Shown: positions 25,596 through 35,249, counted from the first letter of the stretch. The stretch: DNA of 64,000 bases from Synechococcus sp. A18-25c (GCF_014280035.1 NZ_CP047957.1:1674001-1738000); one strand, 5' to 3'. The notes: generated by a model from the sequence alone, not told the origin. Numbers and translations: made by a program.

Positions 25596-25937
25596 CTAAA
25601 AGAGCGGCGGGCCATGCCGAAAGCCCTGCTGACGCTCAAAGCGATGACGACAGCGCGGTACATCAGAGCTAAGCAACAGTTGACGATGTTTGATCAATGG
25701 CATCTGAGGGGGCAAGTGATAGCCCTCCAAAACCTCCACATGATCCCGGTGATCACGGAAGCAAATGTAATCCGTCCCTCCATCAGCGCAGGGGCGAAGC
25801 AGCCAGAGAGTGTCCATGGCAGACCGCTTGAGGACGACAGTCTGGCGATTGCAATCTCGAGGTGCGAACCGATGCCAGTCGGCATCTGAGATTTCAAGTT
25901 CGATCGCGGCATAACGCTCCGCAAACGGAAGGCTCAC
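25596..25937 (-). CDS. conserved hypothetical protein, 113 aa
   Basis: A GTG at 25937 begins MSLPFAERYAAIELEISDAD, followed by WHRFAPRDCNRQTVVLKRSA and LWLLRPCADGGTDYICFRDH. The second half is rich in His, Arg and Pro. No signal peptide or membrane segment. It could be a small enzyme-like domain, but I recognise none. It stands alone on the minus strand. Confidence 0.55.
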   Translation of the reverse strand: MSLPFAERYAAIELEISDADWHRFAPRDCNRQTVVLKRSAMDTLWLLRPCADGGTDYICFRDHRDHVEVLEGYHLPPQMPLIKHRQLLLSSDVPRCRHRFERQQGFRHGPPLF

Positions 25938-26853
25938 CCCAGGCGTGGGCAGTGCTGGAGCCGTGAAAAAAGGATGCCAACAACATCCTTAAGACTGATC
26001 AAAATCGCTGAGCGACGCCTCCTTGCTTGTGTTTTTGAGCATCCCAACAACCTCCGTCGCAGGTGCGACTCCGTAGTCCAAGGCCTCTCATGCCGATTCA
26101 TCGTCATTGAAACCCCAGGGAAGATCTCAAGGTCACCCAAACAGCATCCACGCGGATGGCCTTGTAGCCCTCGTTCACAACGTGTGGAGTGAAATCCTTG
26201 CTGAGGTTGATCGAACAAGTCCCCAATCCCCACCGAGCGCGATGGACGGCCTCATGATGCAGAGGCTGATCAACAAGGGCAGCGTTTCAAGCCTCTTGGG
26301 GCAAAGGATCAACTCAAGAGTCGGCCCGTCTTTGGTGACCTTGGCACCGTGATCCAACTTGCAATTGTCGATGATCAAATTACTGCCGTTCAATCGCGCT
26401 TCACCGCCTGAACGACAGGATGCAATTCCAACTGCCTCACAACTGAAAAGTCCATGCGAATACAAAGCAAGGAGAGACGTGAACACGTAGGGGTTCAGAA
26501 CAGCAAGCGAACGCTTGACTCCAGAGATGATCCCTTTGTGAAACGCTTGACTGAGGCCTGGCCGCCTTCAGCCGACAGCGAATCACCGAATGGGCTCCCA
26601 AACAGTAAAAAACTTTGGGTACCACACGCAATCCTGATCAGGGCAAGACGCTGAACACAACACTGCGAAGTGCAATGCAACGCTTCCCTGATTAGACGCG
26701 GATTGGACTCACCGTGATCAGAACAAAGGATGCTCAGCCTCTAAGCAACAAGACGCACAGCCTCGAAGAGAAGAATTGATCGAGAAAAGACGGATTGAAC
26801 AGTTGACGAACCGCCGGGCGTGATGCATAAATGAATTCAGATGGGGATTATCA
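25938..26853. other. 916-nt stretch without a convincing gene
   Basis: The largest gene-poor gap outside the peptide island. Several frames of 60-100 codons overlap on both strands, but products are Arg/Ser/Cys-rich and none has a ribosome site. One minus frame (26175-26486) starts with a hydrophobic run and contains NGSNLIIDNCKLDHG; a small exported protein is possible but I do not call it. The last 50 nt hold the abrB promoter. Confidence 0.4.
26803..26831 (+). promoter_or_regulatory. probable sigma-70 promoter of the AbrB-like gene
   Basis: TTGACG at 26803-26808 and CATAAA at 26826-26831 are separated by 17 nt, close to the consensus. The start codon is about 23 nt beyond the -10 box. Identification is by inspection only. 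Confidence 0.55.
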
Positions 26854-27225
26854 ATGCTCACCGGATCTGATCTTCTTGCCAAGGTTAAAGAGCTTGGCGA
26901 TGTGTCCAAAACTGATTTGGCTACGGCCTGTGGCTACGTCACCGATAAAAAGGATGGCGGCCAGCGAGTGAATTTCACTGCGTTCTACGAAGCTCTGCTG
27001 AGCGCCAAAGGCGTGGAACTTGGTGGCGGTTCTGCCGGTATTGGCAAAGGCGGCCGCAAACTCAGCTACACCGCAAAAGTGCAGGGCAATGGCAACCTCC
27101 TGGTTGGCAAGGCCTACACCGCCATGCTCGATCTCAATCCTGGTGATGAGTTTGAAATCAAGCTTGGACGGAAAGCCATCCGTTTGATTCCCGTTGGTGG
27201 CTCTGACGAAGAAGGCGAAGAGTGA
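26854..27225 (+). CDS. cyanobacterial AbrB-like (cyAbrB) transcriptional regulator
   Basis: A DNA-binding regulator of the cyAbrB group, which in model cyanobacteria acts on nitrogen and carbon metabolism genes. The N-terminal part (residues 1-60) is the cyanobacteria-specific helical region, MLTGSDLLAKVKELGDVSKT and FYEALLSAKGVEL. The AbrB swapped-hairpin domain is C-terminal rather than N-terminal: GRKLSYTAKVQGNGNLLVGK followed by YTAMLDLNPGDEFEIKLGRK and AIRLIPVG. The end is strongly acidic (DEEGEE). Length 123 fits the group. A promoter lies just upstream and a terminator at 27313. Confidence 0.92.
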   Translation: MLTGSDLLAKVKELGDVSKTDLATACGYVTDKKDGGQRVNFTAFYEALLSAKGVELGGGSAGIGKGGRKLSYTAKVQGNGNLLVGKAYTAMLDLNPGDEFEIKLGRKAIRLIPVGGSDEEGEE

Positions 27226-27312
27226 GAACTGACCAGCACTCAAGGGTGACCAGCTCTGGGCTGAGTCCTCTTGAGTCTGCAGTGCTTCTCGTCTGATCAA
27301 TTGCTAGCAATC

Positions 27313-27343
27313 AAAAGCCCCACTCCTTGAGTGGGGCTTTTTT
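27313..27343. terminator. bidirectional rho-independent terminator
   Basis: AAAAGCCCCACTC and GAGTGGGGCTTTTTT form a strong stem with a four-base loop. A-tract before and T-tract after allow it to end both the abrB transcript (plus) and the prfC transcript (minus), whose stops are 90 and 45 nt away. Confidence 0.85.
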
Positions 27344-27388
27344 CATCATGGTGACCACTCGACGCGATTGACCGTTACCGATGAGCTG

Positions 27389-29026
27389 TTAAAGACTGAT
27401 TGGCTCAACACCGCTGACCACCGGTGCAACAGCACTAAGCGCCAAATCGGGATGTTCTTCGTTGAGCTGGTTGAGGTTCCAATCGTTCTTGAACAGGAGT
27501 ACGGGTCGGTTCCAAGCGTCTCTCACGGTTTTGCAATTGAAAATTCTCCCCACCTGATCGAGTGCCGACCATCCACCGGTGACCCATCGCGCCACTTGAA
27601 ATCCCAGTGGCTCAAGCCGGGTTTCAACGCCATATTCGTTTTGAAGCCGATGTTGCACCACCTCAAGCTGCAACTGACCGACCGCCGCGAGAATTGGGTC
27701 GCGCTTGCTTTCATCGGTGTCGTACAGAATCTGCACAGCACCTTCCTCGCGCAGTTCGTTCACGCCTTTGCGGAAATTCTTGAAGGCGGAAGGATTGGGA
27801 TTGCGCAGCCAACTGAAGATCTCAGGACTGAAGCAGGGAATGCCCTCGTACTCAACTTTCGTTCCCGTGTAGAGGGTGTCGCCGATGGAGAACATGCCCG
27901 GATTGTTCAAACCAATCACGTCACCGGGATAGGCATCTTCCACAACGGCCCGGTCTTGACCAAACAGCTTCTGAGGACGTGACAAACGGATGGCCTTGCC
28001 GGTGCGGGCGTGGCGCACGGTCATGTCTTTTTCAAATCGCCCACTACAAACCCTGACAAAGGCGACACGATCTCGATGACGGGGATCCATGTTGGCCTGC
28101 AATTTGAACACAAACCCACTGAAATCTGGCCGTAAAGGATCCACCGGCCCGTCATGCCCATTGCGTGCAACAGGCTTCTGAGCCATTTCCATGAATGCAT
28201 TCAGAAAGGGGCGAACACCAAAATTGGTCATCGCAGATCCGAAGAACACCGGTGTGAGCTCACCGGCATGCACTAACTCCAGATCCAGTTCTGCACCTGC
28301 CGCCTCCAGCAAATCCAATTCCTCAACCGCCTGCTCCAACAGATCGACTTCAACAAGATCCAGCAACTCAGGATCATCGAGTGAGAGATGTCGTTCCTCC
28401 GATTGACGGCCTCGTTCCGCCCGAGAGAACAAAATCACCTCGCGCGTGCGGCGATCGATCACCCCACGGAACTGCTCACCACTCCCGATCGGCCAGTTCA
28501 CAGCCCATGGTGTGAGCTCAAGCTCTGACTCAATTTCATCCAGCAGTGAAAGAGGGTCACGACCGGGGCGATCCATCTTGTTGATGAACGTAAAAATAGG
28601 GATCTGCCGCATCCGACAGACCTCAAAGAGTTTTCGCGTTTGAGGCTCAAGTCCTTTGGCGGCATCCTCGAGCATCACAGCATTGTCAGCAGCCGCCAAC
28701 GTCCGATAGGTGTCCTCTGAAAAGTCCTGGTGACCAGGAGTGTCCAGCAGATTGATCGTGTTGCCGGTGTAATCGAACTGAAGAACGGTGGACGTGATGG
28801 AGATGCCGCGCTGTTTCTCCAGCTCCATCCAGTCAGAGGTGACTTTGCGTTGTTCGCCTCGGGCCTTCACAGCACCGGCCTGCTGAATGGCACCGCCGTA
28901 AAGCAACAACTTCTCTGTAAGAGTCGTTTTACCAGCATCAGGGTGAGAAATGATCGCGAAATTGCGACGACGTGCCACCGCCTCGAGCAGCTCACGTCCG
29001 TCTTGAAGTGCTGATTCCGTGCTCAT
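27389..29026 (-). CDS. prfC: peptide chain release factor 3
   Basis: A translational GTPase that removes RF1/RF2 from the ribosome. The G domain is clear: [16 protein letters not shown] (G1 P-loop), [14 protein letters not shown] (G3), [12 protein letters not shown] (G4). The insertion typical of RF3 ([18 protein letters not shown]) and domain II with [20 protein letters not shown], which differ from EF-G, follow. Length 545 fits. The ATG at 29026 overlaps the stop of the methyltransferase gene by ATGA, and the family start [20 protein letters not shown] is at this codon; a longer frame to 29068 is not needed. Confidence 0.95.
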   Translation of the reverse strand: MSTESALQDGRELLEAVARRRNFAIISHPDAGKTTLTEKLLLYGGAIQQAGAVKARGEQRKVTSDWMELEKQRGISITSTVLQFDYTGNTINLLDTPGHQDFSEDTYRTLAAADNAVMLEDAAKGLEPQTRKLFEVCRMRQIPIFTFINKMDRPGRDPLSLLDEIESELELTPWAVNWPIGSGEQFRGVIDRRTREVILFSRAERGRQSEERHLSLDDPELLDLVEVDLLEQAVEELDLLEAAGAELDLELVHAGELTPVFFGSAMTNFGVRPFLNAFMEMAQKPVARNGHDGPVDPLRPDFSGFVFKLQANMDPRHRDRVAFVRVCSGRFEKDMTVRHARTGKAIRLSRPQKLFGQDRAVVEDAYPGDVIGLNNPGMFSIGDTLYTGTKVEYEGIPCFSPEIFSWLRNPNPSAFKNFRKGVNELREEGAVQILYDTDESKRDPILAAVGQLQLEVVQHRLQNEYGVETRLEPLGFQVARWVTGGWSALDQVGRIFNCKTVRDAWNRPVLLFKNDWNLNQLNEEHPDLALSAVAPVVSGVEPISL

Positions 29027-29736
29027 GGGCTGCGCTGATCGACACCAGCCTGACAGCCCGTGATCCAACCACTCACTTCGAGATATCGGTCCTCAACCTC
29101 CATCACCTGAAGCTGAGGCAGGCCCGCAACAGCAAGCTGCGCTTTCACCTCGGCAGCAGTGAATGCCGCACGCAAGGAGGCGCGGTAATCACGTTGAAGC
29201 ACCTCAGGCGCGTTGGCCACATGCTGCTGGCAGAGACCATCAATGCTGGCCTCGCTGTCTGGGCGCTTGAGGTCACGGTGCAACACGAGGCAGCGTGATG
29301 AGGCCAGGGATTTCACCGATGACCAGAGATGCATCGGATCATGCAGATGATGCAACAGGCTGTTGCTCACCACCAGATCAGCCTCGAGTGAAGACGCCGG
29401 CAAGGGCAATGCGCGCCGTTGATAGCGCAAGCGCTCAGTCATCACTCCTGCATCATGACGCCGGGCCTCTGCCACGCGAAGCATGCGCTCAGCAGCATCC
29501 ACCCCCAGCACACAACAGTCCGTCCAGCGCTTTGCCAGCCGCAGACTGATGTTGCCGGGACCACAACCAAGATCGACAAGACAAGCCTGTTGGCGAAAAT
29601 GCACACCATCGACAGCAAGCAGTTGCTCAATTCGATCAACAACGGCCTGATCGGAAACGTTGAAATCCGCTGCCGCATAGGCATCAACCTGCAGCGGGTC
29701 GTTCATGACCTCAGGTTCAAGAACACGTGGAATCAT
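29023..29736 (-). CDS. class I SAM-dependent methyltransferase
   Basis: A Rossmann-like methyltransferase of about 237 residues. Motif I is [18 protein letters not shown] (GCGPGN), motif II contains [11 protein letters not shown], motif [23 protein letters not shown]. The 45 residues before motif I ([20 protein letters not shown]) are typical of small ubiquinone/menaquinone-type or uncharacterised methyltransferases; the substrate cannot be named. The first ATG overlaps the stop of mscS by one nt (TAATG), and its own stop overlaps prfC. Translational coupling is therefore likely. Confidence 0.85.
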   Translation of the reverse strand: MIPRVLEPEVMNDPLQVDAYAAADFNVSDQAVVDRIEQLLAVDGVHFRQQACLVDLGCGPGNISLRLAKRWTDCCVLGVDAAERMLRVAEARRHDAGVMTERLRYQRRALPLPASSLEADLVVSNSLLHHLHDPMHLWSSVKSLASSRCLVLHRDLKRPDSEASIDGLCQQHVANAPEVLQRDYRASLRAAFTAAEVKAQLAVAGLPQLQVMEVEDRYLEVSGWITGCQAGVDQRSP

Positions 29737-31988
29737 TAGGTCGTGGGGTTGGATTGCAGTTCAAGTGTTTGTGTGGGGTAGGGAATCTGAATGTGATGAT
29801 CTGCCAGAACCTCAAGAATCCTGCAATTCAAGCGGTGAACACTGTCTTCAAAATCATCATGAACCAGATGCAGTGAGCGGATTTCCAATTCAAAGTCGTA
29901 GCTGAAAGCGGAAATCCGAACGAGTCGCGCTGCCTCAAACACAAGTTGCTCGTCTTCCCTCACCACGGCTTTGAGCAACTCAGGCATGAGCCTGAGCTGG
30001 TCGGGAGAGGTGCTGTAGGCCACTCCGACAACAATCTCGCAAAGAGTGATGCGTTCAAGCACTTCTTCTAGCGCCACTAAGAGGCTTTCACGCACCTTCA
30101 AAAACGCTTTCCATCCGTGCAATTCCACCATCACAAAAACGATCAGTTGACTGGTGCCGTCCTCCAGGGACTCCAAACTCACGACTTGCTCCTGCAGTTC
30201 GACCGCGTGATCAAGAAACGAAGGCGACTGCAAAATAAGCTTGGTGATTCGAACTAATTCCTCAAGCTGGAATGGAGACATTGGATTGCGTACAGGCAAC
30301 CTGAGCTCGAGCCCCTGCATTGGCTGACGTTCAACACTGAGACCACGCCTGGAATAGTTCACAATGGTGGCTTCATCTGCCACGGAATTGGGGATCGTCA
30401 CACGACTCTCCAAGGTCTGCAGCTCCATCGAGCGAAGGCCAATTTTGGTCACAAATCCGATTTTTCCGCCCACTTCGCAAAACTCGCCCACTCTCAAAGG
30501 GCGATCTGTCTGGATCGACAAGCCCGCGAAAAGATTGCCGATGAGCTTGGTAGCACCAAGACCAATCGCCAGGCCAGGCACCGCCGAAAAAGCGAGAACA
30601 GTGTTTGATGGCAGCCCCAGCAGCAATAACAGCCGGTAGATCAACACCACAGAAATCAGCATGCCAACGGCACGACTGGCAGGCATCACGAAGCTTGAAA
30701 TGCGACGAAGCTGAATGGGTGAACGATTACGGCGAATTTGAGACATAAACTCCGCAGCACTTCGACCCAACGCCTCAAACAGGAAGAAAACAAAAATGCT
30801 TGCGGAGACGTACCAAATCACATAAAAGATATAAATTGCGACAACCAATGGCGTACCAGTGAAATTAATCACATTGTCAACTAGCTGTTCAACAGCGTAG
30901 GTTATAGGCAATACAGGGGCAACGATCAGCACACGCCTCCACGCCAACGTATCAACTGTGAAAAGACGACGATTTGAGGACTCGTAATCATTCTCATCAT
31001 CACCAATTTCTCGATACGTCCGAAACAAAAGACGCATCAAGCGCAAGCTTATGTAGGCATAAACCAAAATCAGAACACATGCAGCAGCGAGCTGGAACAG
31101 CGTTTGGTCACCAACCGGCCACTCAAGCCAAACTCTCCATTCCAGTGGAAGCGACAGATACCAGTCGGGTGGAACAAGAAATCCAGGCGTATAGATAAAG
31201 TCCGAATAGAAATTTGGGGACGCATAAGGCTGCTTGATTGCCGGAAGATCACGGATCTCTTCATACATCGAACGAACCGAAGCAACGGTCGAAGCAGAAA
31301 AATAAAAATTTTCATTGTCCGGATCACCTTTGATATCAGAGGTCAGCGTGATGGCAGTGCCCGGGATACGCCACGAGGCCGTCGGGTTGGATCGCAAGTC
31401 GTTGCGATTTTTCATCCCTGCCTGAGAGGGGATATGAATTGGCTCTCGGCTATTCGCAAAGACGTAATCAAGAACGATCTTTAACTGAATCGCCGCCTCA
31501 TCGGCCATATCCTCTCGGACGCTTTCAGGAAAAGCACTTGCATCCAACGCATCGACCGCCAAACCGAACAGCAGATTCGTGTCATCAATGGCTTCGCGTC
31601 GCAGCGCTTGGCCGGTGGAGGATGAAAACCCGAGCAAATCGGCACGCAAGGCCACGTCTGACATCACGGCATAGAAGTTGAGCAACGTGGTTTTGGGGCT
31701 ATCCCCCACCACGTGATCAAGCACCACTTCATCCCAGGCTGCCGCTTTCTCGCTCAACGCCTCGTAGAACGGCTGTTGCTCGATGGGAATCACAGTGCGA
31801 GAAGAAGGTTGATACACCTCCTCATTGATCGATGAGCCCGCAAAAGCTGAGGGGTGGGGCCATGCCGTCGCAACACAGATCAGCAGCCCAACCGCAGCGA
31901 GCAAACAAGTCCGGAGGACTCGGCGAAACATCCCTCGTGTCAAAGCCCGGGGGCTGACCATGAATCGTGATCCAGACGTTGCGGGCAT
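29736..31988 (-). CDS. MscS-family mechanosensitive channel
   Basis: A large (750 aa) MscS-like channel, probably protecting against osmotic downshock. The N-terminal signal-like or membrane helix is at about residues 25-45. A periplasmic or soluble region of about 200 residues follows, then four to five membrane segments between 265 and 500. The MscS core is at about 465-580: LPSNTVLAFSAVPGLAIGLG, KLIGNLFAGLSIQTDRPLRV and GEFCEVGGKIGFVTKIGLRS, then LESRVTIPNSVADEATIVN. The C-terminal domain is long. In-frame starts at 31988, 31961 and 31931 are possible. It heads a three-gene unit with the methyltransferase and prfC. Confidence 0.9.
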   Translation of the reverse strand: MPATSGSRFMVSPRALTRGMFRRVLRTCLLAAVGLLICVATAWPHPSAFAGSSINEEVYQPSSRTVIPIEQQPFYEALSEKAAAWDEVVLDHVVGDSPKTTLLNFYAVMSDVALRADLLGFSSSTGQALRREAIDDTNLLFGLAVDALDASAFPESVREDMADEAAIQLKIVLDYVFANSREPIHIPSQAGMKNRNDLRSNPTASWRIPGTAITLTSDIKGDPDNENFYFSASTVASVRSMYEEIRDLPAIKQPYASPNFYSDFIYTPGFLVPPDWYLSLPLEWRVWLEWPVGDQTLFQLAAACVLILVYAYISLRLMRLLFRTYREIGDDENDYESSNRRLFTVDTLAWRRVLIVAPVLPITYAVEQLVDNVINFTGTPLVVAIYIFYVIWYVSASIFVFFLFEALGRSAAEFMSQIRRNRSPIQLRRISSFVMPASRAVGMLISVVLIYRLLLLLGLPSNTVLAFSAVPGLAIGLGATKLIGNLFAGLSIQTDRPLRVGEFCEVGGKIGFVTKIGLRSMELQTLESRVTIPNSVADEATIVNYSRRGLSVERQPMQGLELRLPVRNPMSPFQLEELVRITKLILQSPSFLDHAVELQEQVVSLESLEDGTSQLIVFVMVELHGWKAFLKVRESLLVALEEVLERITLCEIVVGVAYSTSPDQLRLMPELLKAVVREDEQLVFEAARLVRISAFSYDFELEIRSLHLVHDDFEDSVHRLNCRILEVLADHHIQIPYPTQTLELQSNPTT

Positions 31989-32096
31989 GGTGACAGCTGC
32001 AGAAGCTTGCGGGCAACGACACTGCGGATAGTGCCTTCAAGCACTTGCCACCCCCATTGCTGGCGTTAGGGTGCCATCACTGACCTGTCCGAACAC

Positions 32097-34433
32097 GTGA
32101 CCCTGTCCCCAACTCGCAGTGGCACCGAGGACACGCTTAAAGCCGTGTCCAGCAATGGTGATTTCCCTGCCACTGCACCTGCTGCCAACCCGGTTTTCTA
32201 CCGGACCTACAGCCGCCGCAGCAGCACGGGACGCGAGAGCTGGAGCGAAGTGGGACGTCGCAACCTGGGTGGCTTGGAGACGCTGGGACAACTCACCAGC
32301 GAAGAAGTCGCTCTTCTTGCCCGCATGCAAGCCGAAAAGAAAGCGCTGCCATCCGGACGCTGGCTCTGGATCGGAGGCACACCCTGGATTGAACGGCGAG
32401 ACAATTTCTCGGGTGCGTACAACTGCACCTCCACGAATCTTGTGGATTGGGAAGCCTTCGGTCTGATGATGGACCTGGCGATGATGGGTTGTGGAACCGG
32501 AGCCATCATCGAGCCCCATCTAATCGACCGTTTGCCAGTGGTCACCAATCCGATTGAGGTGCTTGATGTTTCTGAGATCGGTGTCACACCGGCAGGGCAA
32601 CGTCAGGACAAGACCACCTTCAACATTAGTGACGACACCGTTTCCATTCGTGTCGGCGATACCAGGCGAGGGTGGGTTGACAGCTACCAACTGATGCTCG
32701 AATTGAGCAGCGACGAACGCTTCGCTGGTCGCACCGTCAAGGTGCAGGTTGACCTCTCCGATGTCCGGCCTGTCGGCGAAACCCTCAAGGGATTCGGCGG
32801 CATGGCCAACCCAGTGAAACTGAAAGATCTTTATGCCAGGGTCGCTCGCCTGCTCGGTAAGGCTGTTGGGCGCAAGCTCACCTCAGTGGAATGCTGCCTT
32901 CTGATCGATGAAGCGGCTGTCACCATTGTGGCGGGCAACATCCGTCGCAGTGCCGGCATGCGTCAATTCGCTTCAGCTGACAGCAGCGCTGCAGGTGCGA
33001 AAGACAATCTCTGGCAGCAAGACGAACAAGGCAATTGGCGCATCGATCCTGAAAGGGACGCCTTGCGCATGGCCAACCACACTCGCGTGTATCACACACG
33101 GCCCAGCCGAGAGGTGTTGCACGAAGCTGTGACCCGTCAATTCCACAGCGGGGAAGGTGCGATTCAGTTTGCGCCTGAGGCCATCGCCCGCTCGAACGCG
33201 GATTTGCTCAGCACACCCGAACTGCGTCGCGAATTCATCGACATTTACTGCGATCAAGGCAAAGAAGAGGCCGGCCGCTGGCTGAACCTCAACCACGGCC
33301 CTATCGCGGAAGACGAGCTTGAGCATCGTCTCGGCCGCTATGGCCTCAACCCATGCGGCGAAATTCTCGGTGCAGATTTCCACTGCAACCTCGCCGAGGT
33401 GCACCTCAACCAAATCGATCCCAGTGACGAGGAGGGTCAACGTGATGCTTTCCGCGCTGGTGCCCTATCAGTGGCATGTCTCCTCAATCACGAGTTTGAA
33501 GTCAAGCGTTATCGCCAAAGCCGGGCCTGGGATCCGATCGTTGGTGTGAGCTTCACCGGACTGTTCGACTTCTTTGTGCATGCTTTCGGCACCCCCTGGC
33601 TGCAGTGGTGGGAGGCAGGACGGCCCAATACAGAAGAAGGCCAGGAGTTCAAGCGGCGTGAGGCGGAATACTTGAGTCGCTGGAAAGCGACCGTCAATGA
33701 AGCCGTCTGGGAATACTGCGATCGTCACGGCCTGCGTCGCCCGAACCGCTGCACCACAGTTCAGCCCGCGGGAACCAAGAGCCTGCTCACCGGTGCGGCT
33801 CCTGGCTGGCACCCCCCCAAGGCCCAGCGTTTCATCCGCCGAATCACCTTCCGCAAAAACGATCCGGTGGCCATGGCTTGCATGGACTACGGCTACACCG
33901 TGGTGCCTTCACAGTCAGACAAAGACGATCAGGGCCGCCTCCTGGACGATCCCTTTGATCCACGCTGCACGGAATGGCTGGTGGAAATCCCCACCGAAGT
34001 GAGCTGGGCCAATCTTCCCGGTGCAGACGCCGTCGACATCAATGCCTTCTCTGCGATGGCTCAGTTCGACTTCTACATGCAAGTGCAGACCCACTACACC
34101 GCCCACAACACTTCAGCCACGATCGAGTTCCGTGAGCACGAAATTGAGGCAATCACCGATGCGCTCCACGGAACCATCGCGCGAGGTGATGGCTACATCT
34201 CGGCCGCACTGCTGGCCCGCTTCGATGCCAACGCCACCTTCCCGCGTCTGCCCTTTGAACCGATCGATGCCGACACCTACGAGCAGATGCAATCCGACGT
34301 GATCCAACGTCGAGTGAGCTCCGACTTCTTTGAAGCTCTGCAGCGCTACGACTTGGGTGAGATCAGCGAGGCTGGACCGGCTGGCTGTGATTCCGATAAG
34401 TGCCTGCTGCCACTGGCAAAGCCGGAAAACTGA
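32097..34433 (+). CDS. nrdJ: adenosylcobalamin-dependent ribonucleoside-triphosphate reductase (class II, monomeric)
   Basis: Reduces ribonucleoside triphosphates to deoxy forms using a B12-generated thiyl radical; marine picocyanobacteria are known to depend on B12 for this. The start is a GTG at 32097 and the length, 778 aa, fits the Lactobacillus-type monomer. Key residues are GAYNCTSTN near residue 105 (redox Cys), LNPCGEILGADFHCNLAEVH near 417 (radical Cys with the following His), and the C-terminal CDSDKCLLP pair that re-reduces the active site. The first 45 residues (TFNISDDTVSIRVGD is further on) are variable. It is followed by a terminator at 34441 and the tRNA-Ser gene. Confidence 0.95.
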   Translation: MTLSPTRSGTEDTLKAVSSNGDFPATAPAANPVFYRTYSRRSSTGRESWSEVGRRNLGGLETLGQLTSEEVALLARMQAEKKALPSGRWLWIGGTPWIERRDNFSGAYNCTSTNLVDWEAFGLMMDLAMMGCGTGAIIEPHLIDRLPVVTNPIEVLDVSEIGVTPAGQRQDKTTFNISDDTVSIRVGDTRRGWVDSYQLMLELSSDERFAGRTVKVQVDLSDVRPVGETLKGFGGMANPVKLKDLYARVARLLGKAVGRKLTSVECCLLIDEAAVTIVAGNIRRSAGMRQFASADSSAAGAKDNLWQQDEQGNWRIDPERDALRMANHTRVYHTRPSREVLHEAVTRQFHSGEGAIQFAPEAIARSNADLLSTPELRREFIDIYCDQGKEEAGRWLNLNHGPIAEDELEHRLGRYGLNPCGEILGADFHCNLAEVHLNQIDPSDEEGQRDAFRAGALSVACLLNHEFEVKRYRQSRAWDPIVGVSFTGLFDFFVHAFGTPWLQWWEAGRPNTEEGQEFKRREAEYLSRWKATVNEAVWEYCDRHGLRRPNRCTTVQPAGTKSLLTGAAPGWHPPKAQRFIRRITFRKNDPVAMACMDYGYTVVPSQSDKDDQGRLLDDPFDPRCTEWLVEIPTEVSWANLPGADAVDINAFSAMAQFDFYMQVQTHYTAHNTSATIEFREHEIEAITDALHGTIARGDGYISAALLARFDANATFPRLPFEPIDADTYEQMQSDVIQRRVSSDFFEALQRYDLGEISEAGPAGCDSDKCLLPLAKPEN

Positions 34434-34440
34434 TCACCGT

Positions 34441-34467
34441 GGAGTCGCCCCAAGGGGCGGCTCCTTT
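34441..34467 (+). terminator. terminator after nrdJ
   Basis: GGAG-CGCCCC pairs with GGGGCG-CTCC in a near-perfect 11-bp stem directly after the stop, followed by TTT. The T run is short but the stem is strong. Confidence 0.75.
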
Positions 34468-34504
34468 AAAGTGATGGACGGACCGCAGAATCGCACCGAA
34501 ACCT

Positions 34505-34591
34505 GGAGAGGTGGTCGAGTGGTTTATGGCTCTGGTCTTGAAAACCAGCGTGTCTTCACGGGCACCGTGGGTTCGAATCCCACCCTCTCCG
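34505..34591 (+). tRNA. tRNA-Ser(TGA)
   Basis: The acceptor stem GGAGAGG (34505-34511) pairs with CCTCTCC (34584-34590), with discriminator G at 34591. The anticodon stem CTGGT/ACCAG encloses the loop with TGA at 34539-34541. A long variable arm of serine type follows, then the T-arm GTTCGAATCCC. CCA is not encoded. It is the intact copy of a sequence whose 3' part is repeated at 36031 and, decayed, near 40366, which marks it as an integration site. Confidence 0.95.
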
Positions 34592-34624
34592 CTCTGAAAG
34601 CCCAGTCAGTGACTGGGTTTTTTA
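34533..34624 (+). repeat. direct repeat copy 1: tRNA-Ser 3' part plus terminator
   Basis: Ninety-two bases from the anticodon stem through the tRNA terminator recur without change at 36031-36122 (offset 1498). A tRNA 3' end repeated downstream is the standard sign of site-specific integration or duplication at the tRNA. Confidence 0.9.
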
Positions 34625-34764
34625 TTGTTTTCAATCGTCTGACTAACCCCATCAATCAGCCTTCAATACCTGGCACCATCGCCCGCACTTCGTGGGCTTT
34701 TTTATTAGATACAGACATCGTTGCCGTCCGTTGCTATGACCAGGCTGTAGCTCCACGCCCTCCA
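34591..34764 (+). repeat. intergenic peptide cassette, copy a
   Basis: Order: terminator hairpin, TTTTTTATTG, CAATCGTCTGACTAACCCC, the phrase CAGCCTTCAATACCTGGCAC, CATCGCCCGCAC hairpin with T run, ATACAGACATCGTTGCCG, GTTGCTATGACC and a GCTGTAGCTCCACGCCCTCC leader ending at the ATG of the peptide gene. The same order recurs at 37697 and 40019, and in part at 35271, 36886, 37271, 38185 and 39005. Confidence 0.85.
34601..34623 (+). terminator. terminator of tRNA-Ser
   Basis: CCCAGTC and GACTGGG form a seven-bp stem around a short loop, followed by TTTTTT. It lies ten nt after the tRNA end and is part of the repeated block. Confidence 0.8.
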
Positions 34765-34944
34765 ATGTCTGAAGAGCAGACCAAGAAGCAGGAAATCAAG
34801 GAAGAGTCAGCTGAGGAAGAGCTGCTCAAGAATGAGTTGACAGAAGACGAGCTGAAGGATGTTAGTGGTGGTACAGGTATGACTGAGCAGTCAGTTAACA
34901 ACTGGATTGACGAAAGAATTCACTTTCTTGACCCATCAGCATAA
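34765..34944 (+). CDS. double-glycine leader peptide with short acidic leader, 59 aa
   Basis: ATG at 34765 is directly after the conserved cassette leader. The product begins MSEEQTKKQEIKEESAEEEL, a charged segment without the usual Nif11 helices, and continues NELTEDELKDVSGG before the core TGMTEQSVNNWIDERIHFLD. SGG is the likely cleavage site. The core has no Cys and is mixed acidic/aromatic, so a lanthipeptide is unlikely. It shares its first residues with true Nif11 precursors, suggesting a leader that lost its middle. First peptide gene after the tRNA. Confidence 0.75.
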   Translation: MSEEQTKKQEIKEESAEEELLKNELTEDELKDVSGGTGMTEQSVNNWIDERIHFLDPSA

Positions 34945-34997
34945 GAGGCAGAGGAGCAATAACACTCTTAGTTCTAAACCTGTATTCACTGTATTTT

Positions 34998-35249
34998 ATG
35001 TCAGAAGAGCAACTCAAAGCCTTCCTGGAGAAGGTCAAAGGCGACACCAGCTTTCAGGAAAAGCTCAATACAGAAGGAGCTGATTTTGTTGCTATTGTTG
35101 CTATTGCAAAGGCTGCAGGGTTTTCGATCACCACAGAAGACCTAAACTCTCATAGACAGGTGGAGCTTAGTGATGATGAGCTTGAGGCTGCGGCTGGGGG
35201 TTGGAATATGGATTGGTTTACTCATTACCATCCACCAGCATGCCGCTAA
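34998..35249 (+). CDS. Nif11-type leader peptide precursor, core with one Cys
   Basis: An 83-residue precursor. The leader MSEEQLKAFLEKVKGD and its later helices (VAIAKAAGFSITTEDL) are the Nif11 domain; the leader ends VELSDDELEAAAGG. The core is WNMDWFTHYHPPACR, with one Cys, one Thr and several aromatics, so at most one thioether could form. It lies 53 nt after the preceding peptide gene without a full cassette. A terminator follows at 35276. Confidence 0.85.
   Translation: MSEEQLKAFLEKVKGDTSFQEKLNTEGADFVAIVAIAKAAGFSITTEDLNSHRQVELSDDELEAAAGGWNMDWFTHYHPPACR

Noticed and set aside
34330-34764. Long frame running from within nrdJ through tRNA-Ser into the first peptide gene
   Set aside because: It crosses a terminator and a tRNA gene. 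Only the part from the ATG at 34765 has the conserved leader and start context.
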